Shown piece after piece: positions 17,101 to 24,980 of a DNA stretch of 33,829 nt (positions are counted from its first letter, which is position 1; the number at the start of each line of letters is the position of its first letter). The position numbers and the translations under genes were made by a program. Source of the stretch: Ruminococcus sp. (GTDB taxonomy: Bacteria; Bacillota; Clostridia; Oscillospirales; Ruminococcaceae). The stretch is from NCBI GenBank assembly GCA_021199305.1, contig JAJQIH010000030.1, positions 1-33,829 of the forward strand. Reading direction: 5' to 3'. The notes below the pieces were generated by a model. That model saw only the letters and a program-made list of their open reading frames with translations. It was not told where the DNA came from and ran no database searches.

Positions 17101-20100
17101 GAATATTCAGAAAATGGACAAAATTGGAATACCGTAGAAATAAGCGAAAATAGTAGCGAAAATAGTATAGGTGGTGCTACATTTACAGCAAGTGTGGAAT
17201 CACCCGAAGTGTATAAAAACAATCTTGGTGATGATGTAAACTGTTCTAATGAATACCAGATTGTATTTACAGGAAATTATGAGGGCGAGATATACTTCAG
17301 GACTGTTGATAACGCAGGAAATACCTCGGTTGAAATTAGCTATACTATTTATAACTGTGATAGTACGCCTGAATTGTCAATAACAACGAACCAAAAAACG
17401 GCAGGGTCTTCAATTGATAGAGAAGGCGATGATAAGCTCGACGACGTTACGGTCAACGACAGCGGAACGGATAATAGCGGCTGGTTTAAAGACTATTCGT
17501 TTACAGTAACTGCTGCGGAAACCAATCATGGTCATAGTATGACATTAAGCTACTGCGTAGTAGAAGACAACAATGAAACACTTTTTGGATATAGTGATAA
17601 CGAAAACGACAAAGGCTGGAAAAATTTTGTTACCGAGAATCAAACAATATCTGATAGCAACGACAATGAAATTGCAAAAGTTACATTTAACGGCATAGTA
17701 GCAGGGGACAATATCAATTATTCATATTCTTATACTGTTGAGATGACAGGCGATTTCTGCGGAAATATTCTATTCAAGTGTGTTAATAATACAGTAAAGT
17801 TAGATTCGGAAAATACGTTAATTTCTCCAACTAGCACACTAGGTATACATATACAGTATGATGATACTGCTCCTACAGTAGAAGCTGATATTCCAGACGA
17901 ATGGGATAATGATACCGAATTTACAGTTACTGTAAAGGACAACCAGAGTGAAAATGGTGTAAACTCAGGAATTGAAAAGATTGAGTATAGCTTTGACAAT
18001 AAGACATGGACGCCGATTTCAAACACGGAACAAATTACAAAATATGGCACAGTCAAATTGAGTTCTGATTATGTATCTCAAGAAATCATTGCTACATTTA
18101 GCTTTACAAAAGATTACAATGGCAAAATTTACGTTAGAGCCTGTGACGCCGCAGGGAACTATAGCGATGACTATGACGCAAGTCTTGGCACAGTCTATAA
18201 CGACGTAACCAAGCCTATAGTAGAAGCTGAAATTCCAGAAAAATGGGATTATGATACAGAATTTACAGTTACTGTAAAGGACGACCAAAGCGAAACTGGC
18301 GTAAACTCAGGCATTGAAAAGATAGAGTATAGTTTTGATAACGAAAACTGGGTATCGATTGATAATGACACAAATGAGCATAAAACCGATTACGGTACCG
18401 TACAGCTTAATGCTAAAATGTACGGCTCGATAGATTCTACGAGTAAGTCTCAAAGTGTAAAAGTGACATTCAAATTCGATGCTGATTACAATGGCAAAAT
18501 CTACGTCAGAGCATACGACGATGCAGAAAATGTAAGCAGTAATACAATTAGTGGCATCGCTTATAACGACATAACCGCACCAACAGTAAGCGGAACTATT
18601 CCAACCGTATGGGATAATGATACAGAATTTACTGTTACTGCAACAGATAATGCAACCAACTCTGTTTATTCAGGAATCGAAACTATCGAGTACAAGCTTG
18701 ATAATTCAGATTGGATAACAATTAAAAATTCAACAAGCGCACAGCAGATAAATTACGATGGAAGAGTAATAGGTACCGTTAAGCTTGATATAGCCTATAA
18801 GAACAATGTTGATGAAAAGAATCAGCAGGTAACCGCTACATTTACCTTTACAGGAAATTACAATGGAGCATTTTATGTCAGAGCTAATGACGATGCAGAA
18901 AATGTAAGCAGTAATACAATTAGTGGCACCGTTTATAACGACATAACCAAGCCAACGCTTTCCGACACTATTGACGGTAAGTGGTCGAGCGACACAACAT
19001 TCACAGTTACTGCAACTGACAAAACAACCGATTCTGTTTACTCGGGAATCAAAACTATCGAGTACAAGCTTGATAATTCAGACTGGGTAAAAATTGACAA
19101 GGCTAATACAGCTTCTCAGGCTATAAATTACAACGGAAGTAAAATAGGAACCGTTACGCTTGATAAAGCCTATAATAACAATGTTGATGAAAAGAATCAG
19201 CAGGTAACCGCTACATTTAGCTTTACAGAAAATTACGACGGTAAAATTTACGTAAGAGCTTACGATGACGCTGAAAATCTAAGCGACGAAATTAGCGGAA
19301 CTATCAGAAATGACGTGACAAATCCACAGGTTACAAAGTTTGAGTTTTCAAACGCTACCTCGGAAGAAGGTATTGAAGGCAGCGCTTACGTTCAAGCTGA
19401 TTACGAGTACACAGATTATGGCTTCTTCTTCAAGACTGACACAACAGTAACAGTAACAGTTGAAGACGCAGGTTCGTCGTCAGGCTTTACAACAGTTTAC
19501 TTCTATATGATAAAGAAGGATTCTGACAGCATATATAAGAGCTACTCAAGCAGCAACTTTACTGTTGAATATGACGGAAACAACGCCGCTAAGACTACGG
19601 CAAAATTCACCGTTGAAGCAAACTTCAAGGGACAGATTTACGCCTACGTTGTAGACGGAGTAGGAAACGCATCGTTTGACATAAACAAAGAAAGCGTTAA
19701 GAATTGTGAGCATCCTGCTGACGCAACAGTAGTTGAGAGCAAATCACAGCACGATTCCACATATGAGCTTACAATTACAAGACCTACAACAACTCTTGCT
19801 GATTCAGACTCAACGCCGTTATACAACAGCGCACAGGATATTCAGTTTAAGGTAGGCGACAGCATTTCAGGTATCAGATATGTAAATTGGTATGTTGAAA
19901 ACCAGACAACAGGCGATATTACACAATCCGGCGAGCTGACGATTGGCTATAGCGGAACTTTCAGCGGAACTGATACAAGCTGGAGTGTGGACAGTAAGGA
20001 CAAGAATCTGATAACTGAAATTTCAAAAACAATTTCTGTAGGAGACAGCGATATTGAAAACTACAATAATATGTTAATTCATATCGACTTTACAGACCGC

Positions 20101-22074
20101 TCAGGAAATGTTTCCGAAGTTGAAGAGGTAATCAGCATTGATAAAACCACACCTCAGATTGATGTCGTATTTGATGCAGCTTCTACAACGTACAAGACCA
20201 ACGACGGAGTTGATCTTTACGATGCTGACAGAACAGCTGAGATAACCATTACAGAAAGAAACTTCGATCCTGAAAATACAGTAGTTATTGTTGACGGAAA
20301 CGTTCAGAACGTAAACTGGCAATATCACGCTGGAACAGCAGGCGGAAATGGCGACGATACTACATATACTGCAAGTGTAAGCTATGAAGAGGGCGATAAC
20401 CATTCTCTCGAAATAAGCACAACAGACCTTGCAGGAAATAAGGCGGTCGACTACGAGAGTGAGCTGTTCTCGATAGATACAACCGATCCGACGATTCAGA
20501 TTGACTTTTCGTGTCCTGATAATACAAATGAGTTGAACAACGGTTATTACAATGCAGACCGCATTGCAACTATCACAATTACAGATCACAATTTCAATGC
20601 CGGCGACGTTGATATTACTATGAAATCTTACGAATCAGACAATAACACAGTAGCCGAGAATCCAAAAGCTTCCGACTGGGTGGCAAGCTCAGCTAACAGT
20701 GACGTCCACACAGCTCAGATTGAATTTGATACCGACGGAAGATATTCGTTCACAGTAAATTATGTTGACCTGGCAGGTCATGAAGCTTCTGAGGCTGAAT
20801 CGGGAGAATTTGTTATTGATAAGGTTGCACCGACAGTTGACCTTCAGGATTCAGTTTCAAATGAAGTGGCTTACGGAAACGTAGAGCTTGCTCCTGTATT
20901 TATGATTTCCGACTACAACCTGTATTCTGAAGACGCTAAGGATTCAATGCTTTCAATTTCTTTTGAAAGAGTTGATGTAAACGGAAAGACGGATAAAAAC
21001 ACAAGCACGCCAAGCTATGAAAATTACATCGTTGCAAGCAATAACAATGGATATGTAAGTACGCATGAGCTTGATTACGCAAACTTTGATATTGATGACG
21101 AAAGTGTTGACGGTATCTACACTCTGTCGTATTCTGCAACAGACTTAGCAGGCAATACTTCATCAGATTCGATTACCTTCTCTGTAAACCGTTTTGGTTC
21201 AACTTATAGAATAGTAAACGAAGAAGCACAGCTGCTGATTGACAATTACAGCAACGGAATTTACGCAAATGCTGAAACAAAAATCCAGGTTGAGGAAATT
21301 AACGCAACAGAGATTGAAAACAGCAGCATAGCTGTAACAATGGACAACAGTGATGAAGTCAAGCTGACGGAAGGAAACGAATATACAGTTTCACAAAATC
21401 GTACAGTTGAAGATTCAACTACAGCAGCTGGAAAGGGCTGGTATTCTTACATCTATGACATATCAGCTGATAACTTCTCATCTGACGCACTTTACAATGT
21501 AATTCTTACATCTCAGGACGTAGCAGGAAACCTTGCTACCAACAGCACGCCTACGGCTGCTAAAAACAAGCTGCCGATAAGCTTTATTATCGACAAGACA
21601 GCTCCTGAAATTGTAATTTCAGGAATAGAAGACGGTGAGATGTCCAAGGAGTCGAATGTAACGCTTAACATTATTTGTTCGGACCTCCATCTGGCAGATA
21701 TCCACGACGAATCGCTTGACGAAGCTGATCTTGAGCTGGTACTTAACGGAAATACTATCTCCGTAGACGATACCGACACCGTTGAAATCAGCACAAACGA
21801 TTCTGACGACATAATTCTGAAGCTGAATGTATCTGCAACAGAGAGCAGCTCAAAGCAGGAGCTGAGCGTTCAGATTCGTGACTGCGCCGATAACTGGTCG
21901 GACGCAGAAACCGGCAGATTGAGCTTTACTCTATCGGCAACGTGGCTCGATTTGCTCTTGAGCAGTAAGCTCGGAATGGTTCTTTCTATTATTGCAATAA
22001 TTCTGATACTGGCTGCAGTAACCTGGTTTATATTCTTTATTAAGAGAAGAAAGAAGAAAGAACAGAAATCATGA
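14170..22074 (+). CDS. Giant Ig-repeat surface protein, membrane-anchored
   Basis: A 2634-residue exported protein, the largest gene here. A signal sequence (hydrophobic core about 14-30, cleavage probably near AAAEE at 47-51) is followed by a Thr tract (14 Thr at 83-96). Next come divergent InlB-B-type repeats, for example around residues 608-655 (ATPDSGYYVSEL). Then there are at least seven Ig-like units of 110-165 residues (about 815-1720) and further Ig-like domains with DLAGN or similar ends to about 2590. One membrane helix (2601-2624) and a basic tail end the protein; there is no LPXTG sortase signal. It should project far from the cell and could be an adhesin, a stalk, or an EsaA-like surface part of the secretion system (inference). 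Its stop overlaps the kinase 2 start by 4 nt. Confidence 0.85.
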   Translation: MRSRMNSNSKKVLSKIIAFSAALAIAVTMLGVDFSQFINAGFLSSKAAAEEPSASCNYSAGDTVSVTVTLKESTTEASSESSTTTTTTTTTTTTTTSVTTTTAATKTYTVSIDDGDAEYVNFGKDSDEPITSKTVSGDAEIEVCVVETDVWCFDDNGTEITSTTLNVADDFTNNEATLVLTLKTYNVSIGNAKVETPHTDNSDVGYVHWGDTFVVTPETGYCFSDKTTDAKSFVYGTDTMPSMEAIEYKFDFVDGADSYFSSYSKNFTVETTDSLTLTVDSDKYEIESGVSINKNTNDLSYSNGVFTYTGTISGNLEVSVDANSVKYKVSGASELEEIDEIKVDSDYYKSGETASFTVNSKNGYKSVTDTASIKFTDLEGNTVNISSLSYDENEGKFSFTMPAEPIIISASTSRISLSDNCVSEYGTLSGLKFVNNTASFTITPNGDAYSVANVSVTYGDNTPVDDLNLTNNNTSVSFYVNGLHEDVTVAVTYNLTLKISATENGKITFNNVVEDIEGNSITASRPGDGTQKITFTAATDSNTKYHISEVEVSGKVNGEDKTEKEDNFTRESVTETYTVDDLLGFISTNTDSDSLSDITVSVTFAINEYNISTDKVENGKIEIKDSPVKSGESCTITATPDSGYYVSELYYYPKDNSSAKTYVYNTAGDVDVKNDVATFNSDGSVTYELTSITSDYTFVAEFEEIEEDDNITETVTQTDDDTNPNVIGSDNKYTIKSGTNFTVSLSYSDMAYVKDVTDFTENNTDNSADESYKSYTEPYEYENITSDVDLVYYVVDSNKVITMCTVSIKVDNIAPAVEADIPTEWDNDTEFTVTVKDKPNANGIFSGIEKIEYSFDNENWVSIEGAKEQETQYGTVKLSSDYVSQEIIATFSFTKDYNGEIYVRAYDDVENCNENCEKTLGKVQNDVTSPTITKESENEGGYFNDDKQTYFVNTTLNFKASDALKETIKADSGLNYLEYSENGQNWNTVEISENSSENSIGGATFTASVESPEVYKNNLGDDVNCSNEYQIVFTGNYEGEIYFRTVDNAGNTSVEISYTIYNCDSTPELSITTNQKTAGSSIDREGDDKLDDVTVNDSGTDNSGWFKDYSFTVTAAETNHGHSMTLSYCVVEDNNETLFGYSDNENDKGWKNFVTENQTISDSNDNEIAKVTFNGIVAGDNINYSYSYTVEMTGDFCGNILFKCVNNTVKLDSENTLISPTSTLGIHIQYDDTAPTVEADIPDEWDNDTEFTVTVKDNQSENGVNSGIEKIEYSFDNKTWTPISNTEQITKYGTVKLSSDYVSQEIIATFSFTKDYNGKIYVRACDAAGNYSDDYDASLGTVYNDVTKPIVEAEIPEKWDYDTEFTVTVKDDQSETGVNSGIEKIEYSFDNENWVSIDNDTNEHKTDYGTVQLNAKMYGSIDSTSKSQSVKVTFKFDADYNGKIYVRAYDDAENVSSNTISGIAYNDITAPTVSGTIPTVWDNDTEFTVTATDNATNSVYSGIETIEYKLDNSDWITIKNSTSAQQINYDGRVIGTVKLDIAYKNNVDEKNQQVTATFTFTGNYNGAFYVRANDDAENVSSNTISGTVYNDITKPTLSDTIDGKWSSDTTFTVTATDKTTDSVYSGIKTIEYKLDNSDWVKIDKANTASQAINYNGSKIGTVTLDKAYNNNVDEKNQQVTATFSFTENYDGKIYVRAYDDAENLSDEISGTIRNDVTNPQVTKFEFSNATSEEGIEGSAYVQADYEYTDYGFFFKTDTTVTVTVEDAGSSSGFTTVYFYMIKKDSDSIYKSYSSSNFTVEYDGNNAAKTTAKFTVEANFKGQIYAYVVDGVGNASFDINKESVKNCEHPADATVVESKSQHDSTYELTITRPTTTLADSDSTPLYNSAQDIQFKVGDSISGIRYVNWYVENQTTGDITQSGELTIGYSGTFSGTDTSWSVDSKDKNLITEISKTISVGDSDIENYNNMLIHIDFTDRSGNVSEVEEVISIDKTTPQIDVVFDAASTTYKTNDGVDLYDADRTAEITITERNFDPENTVVIVDGNVQNVNWQYHAGTAGGNGDDTTYTASVSYEEGDNHSLEISTTDLAGNKAVDYESELFSIDTTDPTIQIDFSCPDNTNELNNGYYNADRIATITITDHNFNAGDVDITMKSYESDNNTVAENPKASDWVASSANSDVHTAQIEFDTDGRYSFTVNYVDLAGHEASEAESGEFVIDKVAPTVDLQDSVSNEVAYGNVELAPVFMISDYNLYSEDAKDSMLSISFERVDVNGKTDKNTSTPSYENYIVASNNNGYVSTHELDYANFDIDDESVDGIYTLSYSATDLAGNTSSDSITFSVNRFGSTYRIVNEEAQLLIDNYSNGIYANAETKIQVEEINATEIENSSIAVTMDNSDEVKLTEGNEYTVSQNRTVEDSTTAAGKGWYSYIYDISADNFSSDALYNVILTSQDVAGNLATNSTPTAAKNKLPISFIIDKTAPEIVISGIEDGEMSKESNVTLNIICSDLHLADIHDESLDEADLELVLNGNTISVDDTDTVEISTNDSDDIILKLNVSATESSSKQELSVQIRDCADNWSDAETGRLSFTLSATWLDLLLSSKLGMVLSIIAIILILAAVTWFIFFIKRRKKKEQKS
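14416..14457 (+). repeat. Threonine-codon (ACN) tract
   Basis: Fourteen consecutive Thr codons that mix ACA, ACC, ACG and ACT, so an imperfect triplet tract encoding a stiff, probably glycosylatable linker. A similar but broken Thr-rich linker is present in the protease gene (10184-10310). Confidence 0.85.
16617..19332 (+). repeat. Tandem Ig-like coding repeats
   Basis: Units begin near 16617, 16965, 17380, 17877, 18219, 18591 and 18960, mostly 340-375 bp with two longer divergent ones. Shared protein core: WDNDTEFTVT, then SGIEKIEYSFDN, then YNGKIYVRAYDDAEN. Units 1 and 4 share near-identical DNA over about 65 bp (16801-16866 versus 18058-18123), as do units 6 and 7 (around 18800-18842 and 19176-19218), which points to recent duplication or gene conversion. 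Confidence 0.8.
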
Positions 22075-23993
22075 CCGACAGTCAGGAAATAATCAATGGG
22101 ACGTATAGAATAATTTGTCCTATTGGAAAAGGCGGTACTGGAATAATCTACCTTGCGGAGCATCTTCACCTCCGCAAGAAGGTTGTTCTGAAAAAAATAA
22201 AAGCTTCGCTCATAGATTCGCCAGCTGTCAGGCAGGAAGCGGACATCCTGAAATCGCTTCATCATATGTATCTTCCGCAGGTATATGATTTTTTAGAGTA
22301 CGAAAACCAGATTTTTACTGTCATTGATTATATTGACGGCTGCGACCTTCAGCAGTATATTGACCAGAATATATTGCTTGACGAAGAAACACTCGTTAAA
22401 TGGATGATAGAGCTTTGCGATGCGCTTGACTATCTGCATTCGCACAATCCGCCTGTATATCATAATGACATAAAGCCGGCAAATATAATAGTAAATTCCG
22501 AGGGCGACATTTGCCTGATTGACTTTAACATTTCAACGGATGCGGCAGATGTAGTATATGGTTTTACAAAAGAATACGCATCGCCTGAGCAGTATTACTT
22601 AGCCTGTTCTGTTTTAAACGGCGAATATGAATACCTGCCAACTGTTACCGGGAGATCTGATTTGTATAGCATGGGTGCTTCGTTTTATAGTATAGCCAGT
22701 CGACAGCAGGTAAGCGTTTATTCTGTTATAAACGGAATGCAACCAAAACTCTCTCAGCTTGCGACAGGCTATAGCGAGGGCTTTTGTGAGATTATAGACA
22801 GGCTGATGAATACATCTGCTGAGTACAGGTTTCAAAGTGCGACCGAGCTAAAGAAAGCCTTGATTTCACTCAAAAAGCAGGACTCACGCTACAAAAGCTA
22901 TGTGTGTCTGAGAGTATGTTCATGGATACTCACAGGTTTAATAGCAGTCTCTGGAATATTGATGATTTATCATGGCAAAACGAGCTTGACAATAGAAGGA
23001 CTTGACGAAAGCTACAGCCTGCTTTGCGAGGCGTATGATACCCAGAATTATTCTGATACCATAGAGCTTGGTTCAGATATACTTGCTGACGATGACTGGA
23101 GCAGCATTGCAGATGACGATAAGAATGCAAATGTCAATTATATGATAGGTATGTCATATTACTACTCCGAAAATTATGTTGCAGCCGAAGAGTATCTTAT
23201 GCGTGCAATCGAGCTTGAAAGCAACTCAGAGTTACGGTGTAACTACGAGATGGATTTGGCTATTCTTTACGCCTATATGGACAGATTCTCAGAGGCTTCA
23301 GATATGCTCGCGCATTCCGAATCAGACGGACTTAACGCTTCACGAGTAAACCTTGTAAATGCACAAATCAGCTATTCGCAAGGGAATTACTCCAAAGCGA
23401 TAGATTTATATGATATTACAATTTCCGATGGGCAATCGGAGTTTTCTCAGGATACATACAATAGATTTTGTGAGCTTGCAGCTGATTCATATAAGGCGCT
23501 GAATGATTACAACTCAGCTATTGCTTTGTACGAACAAATATATTCAGGTACAAGCGGAACTATTGTGGGGAGGAAGCTTGCTTCGTCGTATATCCGTCAG
23601 GCAAACACAAAGACGATAGTCCATGAAATTACGGAGTATCTTGAAAAAGCTGCGGCGATTTACAATAGCATTATTTCTGAGGGAAATTATTCGGTCGAGG
23701 ATTACGTAAATCTGGGTAAGGTGTATAGAATTTGCGGAGATAAAGTCAGCGACAGCTATTATGAGCAATCAATTTCTGTGTTGGAAAGCGCAGCGGAGAA
23801 GTATCCGAACGATTATAGGGTGTATGTTCAGCTTGCAATTTCAAGCGACCGTAGCGGAAATACACAATCGGCTGTTTACTATTGTAATTTAGCTGATGAA
23901 AAGCTCAGCGAATCACAGCAATCAGAGCTTACCGACGCTGAAAAAAGCGATATGGCTCTTTTTAACGACCTCAAGAGTAAGCTGGAAATATAA
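22071..23993 (+). CDS. Membrane Ser/Thr kinase-like protein 2 (DFN variant) with TPR domain
   Basis: A 640-residue protein. The cytoplasmic kinase domain (about 10-268) has the glycine loop GKGGTGIIY (19-27), an ATP lysine (Lys41 or Lys42), HNDIKPAN with Asp133 and Asn138, and DFN (Asp151-Phe152-Asn153) where kinases have DFG; SPEQ replaces APE. Catalytic residues are present, so it may be active, but the DFN change could alter activation. A membrane helix (281-300) is followed by an extracellular array of TPR-like repeats (about 310-640). Topology again matches EssB/YukC. It is a paralogue of kinase 1, coupled through an ATGA overlap to the giant surface protein, so the two may act together. 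Confidence 0.88.
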   Translation: MTDSQEIINGTYRIICPIGKGGTGIIYLAEHLHLRKKVVLKKIKASLIDSPAVRQEADILKSLHHMYLPQVYDFLEYENQIFTVIDYIDGCDLQQYIDQNILLDEETLVKWMIELCDALDYLHSHNPPVYHNDIKPANIIVNSEGDICLIDFNISTDAADVVYGFTKEYASPEQYYLACSVLNGEYEYLPTVTGRSDLYSMGASFYSIASRQQVSVYSVINGMQPKLSQLATGYSEGFCEIIDRLMNTSAEYRFQSATELKKALISLKKQDSRYKSYVCLRVCSWILTGLIAVSGILMIYHGKTSLTIEGLDESYSLLCEAYDTQNYSDTIELGSDILADDDWSSIADDDKNANVNYMIGMSYYYSENYVAAEEYLMRAIELESNSELRCNYEMDLAILYAYMDRFSEASDMLAHSESDGLNASRVNLVNAQISYSQGNYSKAIDLYDITISDGQSEFSQDTYNRFCELAADSYKALNDYNSAIALYEQIYSGTSGTIVGRKLASSYIRQANTKTIVHEITEYLEKAAAIYNSIISEGNYSVEDYVNLGKVYRICGDKVSDSYYEQSISVLESAAEKYPNDYRVYVQLAISSDRSGNTQSAVYYCNLADEKLSESQQSELTDAEKSDMALFNDLKSKLEI

Positions 23994-24144
23994 CTAAAAG
24001 CCAGATAGTTCCCGCCTTACGCATTAGGCTTTGCATAACGCTGGGCGGTTCCACTTACTTTTTAAAACGGCGGTACAATCCGCCACTGAAACGTTGACTG
24101 ACGGGGCAAAGTCCCTTATTAAAGCAGGGGAGAGCTTGATTTAA
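23994..24144 (+). other. Intergenic stretch with GC-rich inverted repeats
   Basis: CCCGCC (24011-24016) can pair with GGGCGG (24043-24048), and GGCGG (24069-24073) with CCGCC (24080-24084) around TACAAT. CCCGCC could also pair with the second GGCGG, so alternative folds exist. No T run follows closely enough for an intrinsic terminator. Confidence 0.5.
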
Positions 24145-24246
24145 ATGAAATATATAGTAACAGGCGCAGCACTGATAGCTTTGGCAATAATTATATTTAT
24201 TGCTTCTCAGATATTGCTGAAGCGCTGGTTTAAAAGCTTTAAGTAA
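24145..24246 (+). CDS. 33-residue single-pass membrane peptide
   Basis: A short ORF, starting MKYIVTGAALIALAI and ending KRWFKSFK. It is one hydrophobic helix (about 3-25) with a basic, aromatic C-terminal end, predicted to stay in the cytoplasm. GGGGAG lies 12 nt upstream of the ATG, a little far but usable. It sits co-directionally between two cluster genes in a gap otherwise empty. Not a recognised family; it may be a small regulatory subunit of a neighbouring membrane protein. It could be a chance ORF. Confidence 0.5.
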   Translation: MKYIVTGAALIALAIIIFIASQILLKRWFKSFK

Positions 24247-24298
24247 AAAGCAGCACAACATTAACAAGAATTTAAATAATAACAGGGGAGAAGATATT

Positions 24299-24925
24299 AT
24301 GCAGAATTTTTGCACAAAATGCGGAGCAAGACTTGGCAGCAATGCTAAGTTTTGCACGAAATGCGGACATAAACAGGTCACTCAGCAACAGACCTCTCAG
24401 AGGCAGCAAGCGGTTTCACCTCAAGTTCAAAGAATGCAACCTGTAGTCAGAACAGCTCCGTATCAGACACCGCAAAATACTCGTCCGGCTCAACCACAAA
24501 ATGTTATGAATCTAAGAACCTATATAAATCAATATGCGCCGGACTCTATTCGCTTAAGGATTAAAATAGCAGCGATTATATCTTATGTGTTGGTTGGGCT
24601 AAACATAATGATGAATATAATTGTGTCGGCTGTATTTCAATTCCCGCTGGGAACAAGTTTTATCTTTTCAGTGATGATAGCTTTGGTTTTTCTTGGCTTA
24701 ACGCTGGGAATTCATATTGGTAGAAGTATGGTCTGTGCAATTTTGTATTTGGTTTTTGCTGCGATGGACTTGGTTATTGCTGAGTCATTGGTAGAGTATT
24801 ATGCTTATGTATCAGTTACCGTCTTTCTTGGCGGAGGATTGTGGGTCATATTTGGCATATTATATGTGTGCACATTCTACGACGTAAATAAGAAAAAGCG
24901 TGAGTTTATGAACAATCTTCTCTGA
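24299..24925 (+). CDS. Zinc-ribbon, four-helix membrane protein
   Basis: A 208-residue protein. The N-terminal zinc ribbon is defined by Cys5, Cys8, Cys19 and Cys22 (FCTKCG ... FCTKCG), facing the cytoplasm. A Gln/Pro-rich flexible linker (about 26-70) precedes four predicted membrane helices (about 88-112, 118-138, 142-164 and 168-192) and a lysine-rich tail. Proteins of this layout are common and uncharacterised in gut Firmicutes. A GGGGAGAAG ribosome site supports the start. Its place inside the cluster suggests a membrane accessory role, but the sequence gives no specific function. Confidence 0.75.
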   Translation: MQNFCTKCGARLGSNAKFCTKCGHKQVTQQQTSQRQQAVSPQVQRMQPVVRTAPYQTPQNTRPAQPQNVMNLRTYINQYAPDSIRLRIKIAAIISYVLVGLNIMMNIIVSAVFQFPLGTSFIFSVMIALVFLGLTLGIHIGRSMVCAILYLVFAAMDLVIAESLVEYYAYVSVTVFLGGGLWVIFGILYVCTFYDVNKKKREFMNNLL

Positions 24926-24980
24926 TTGCTTTTGCAGAGTTTTGTGTCAATATCATTCAAATAAGAAGGTGTAAAGCTTT

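Noticed and set aside
21970-22074. Sortase (LPXTG) anchor on the giant protein
   Set aside because: No LPXTG-like motif precedes the C-terminal helix; it looks like a simple membrane anchor.
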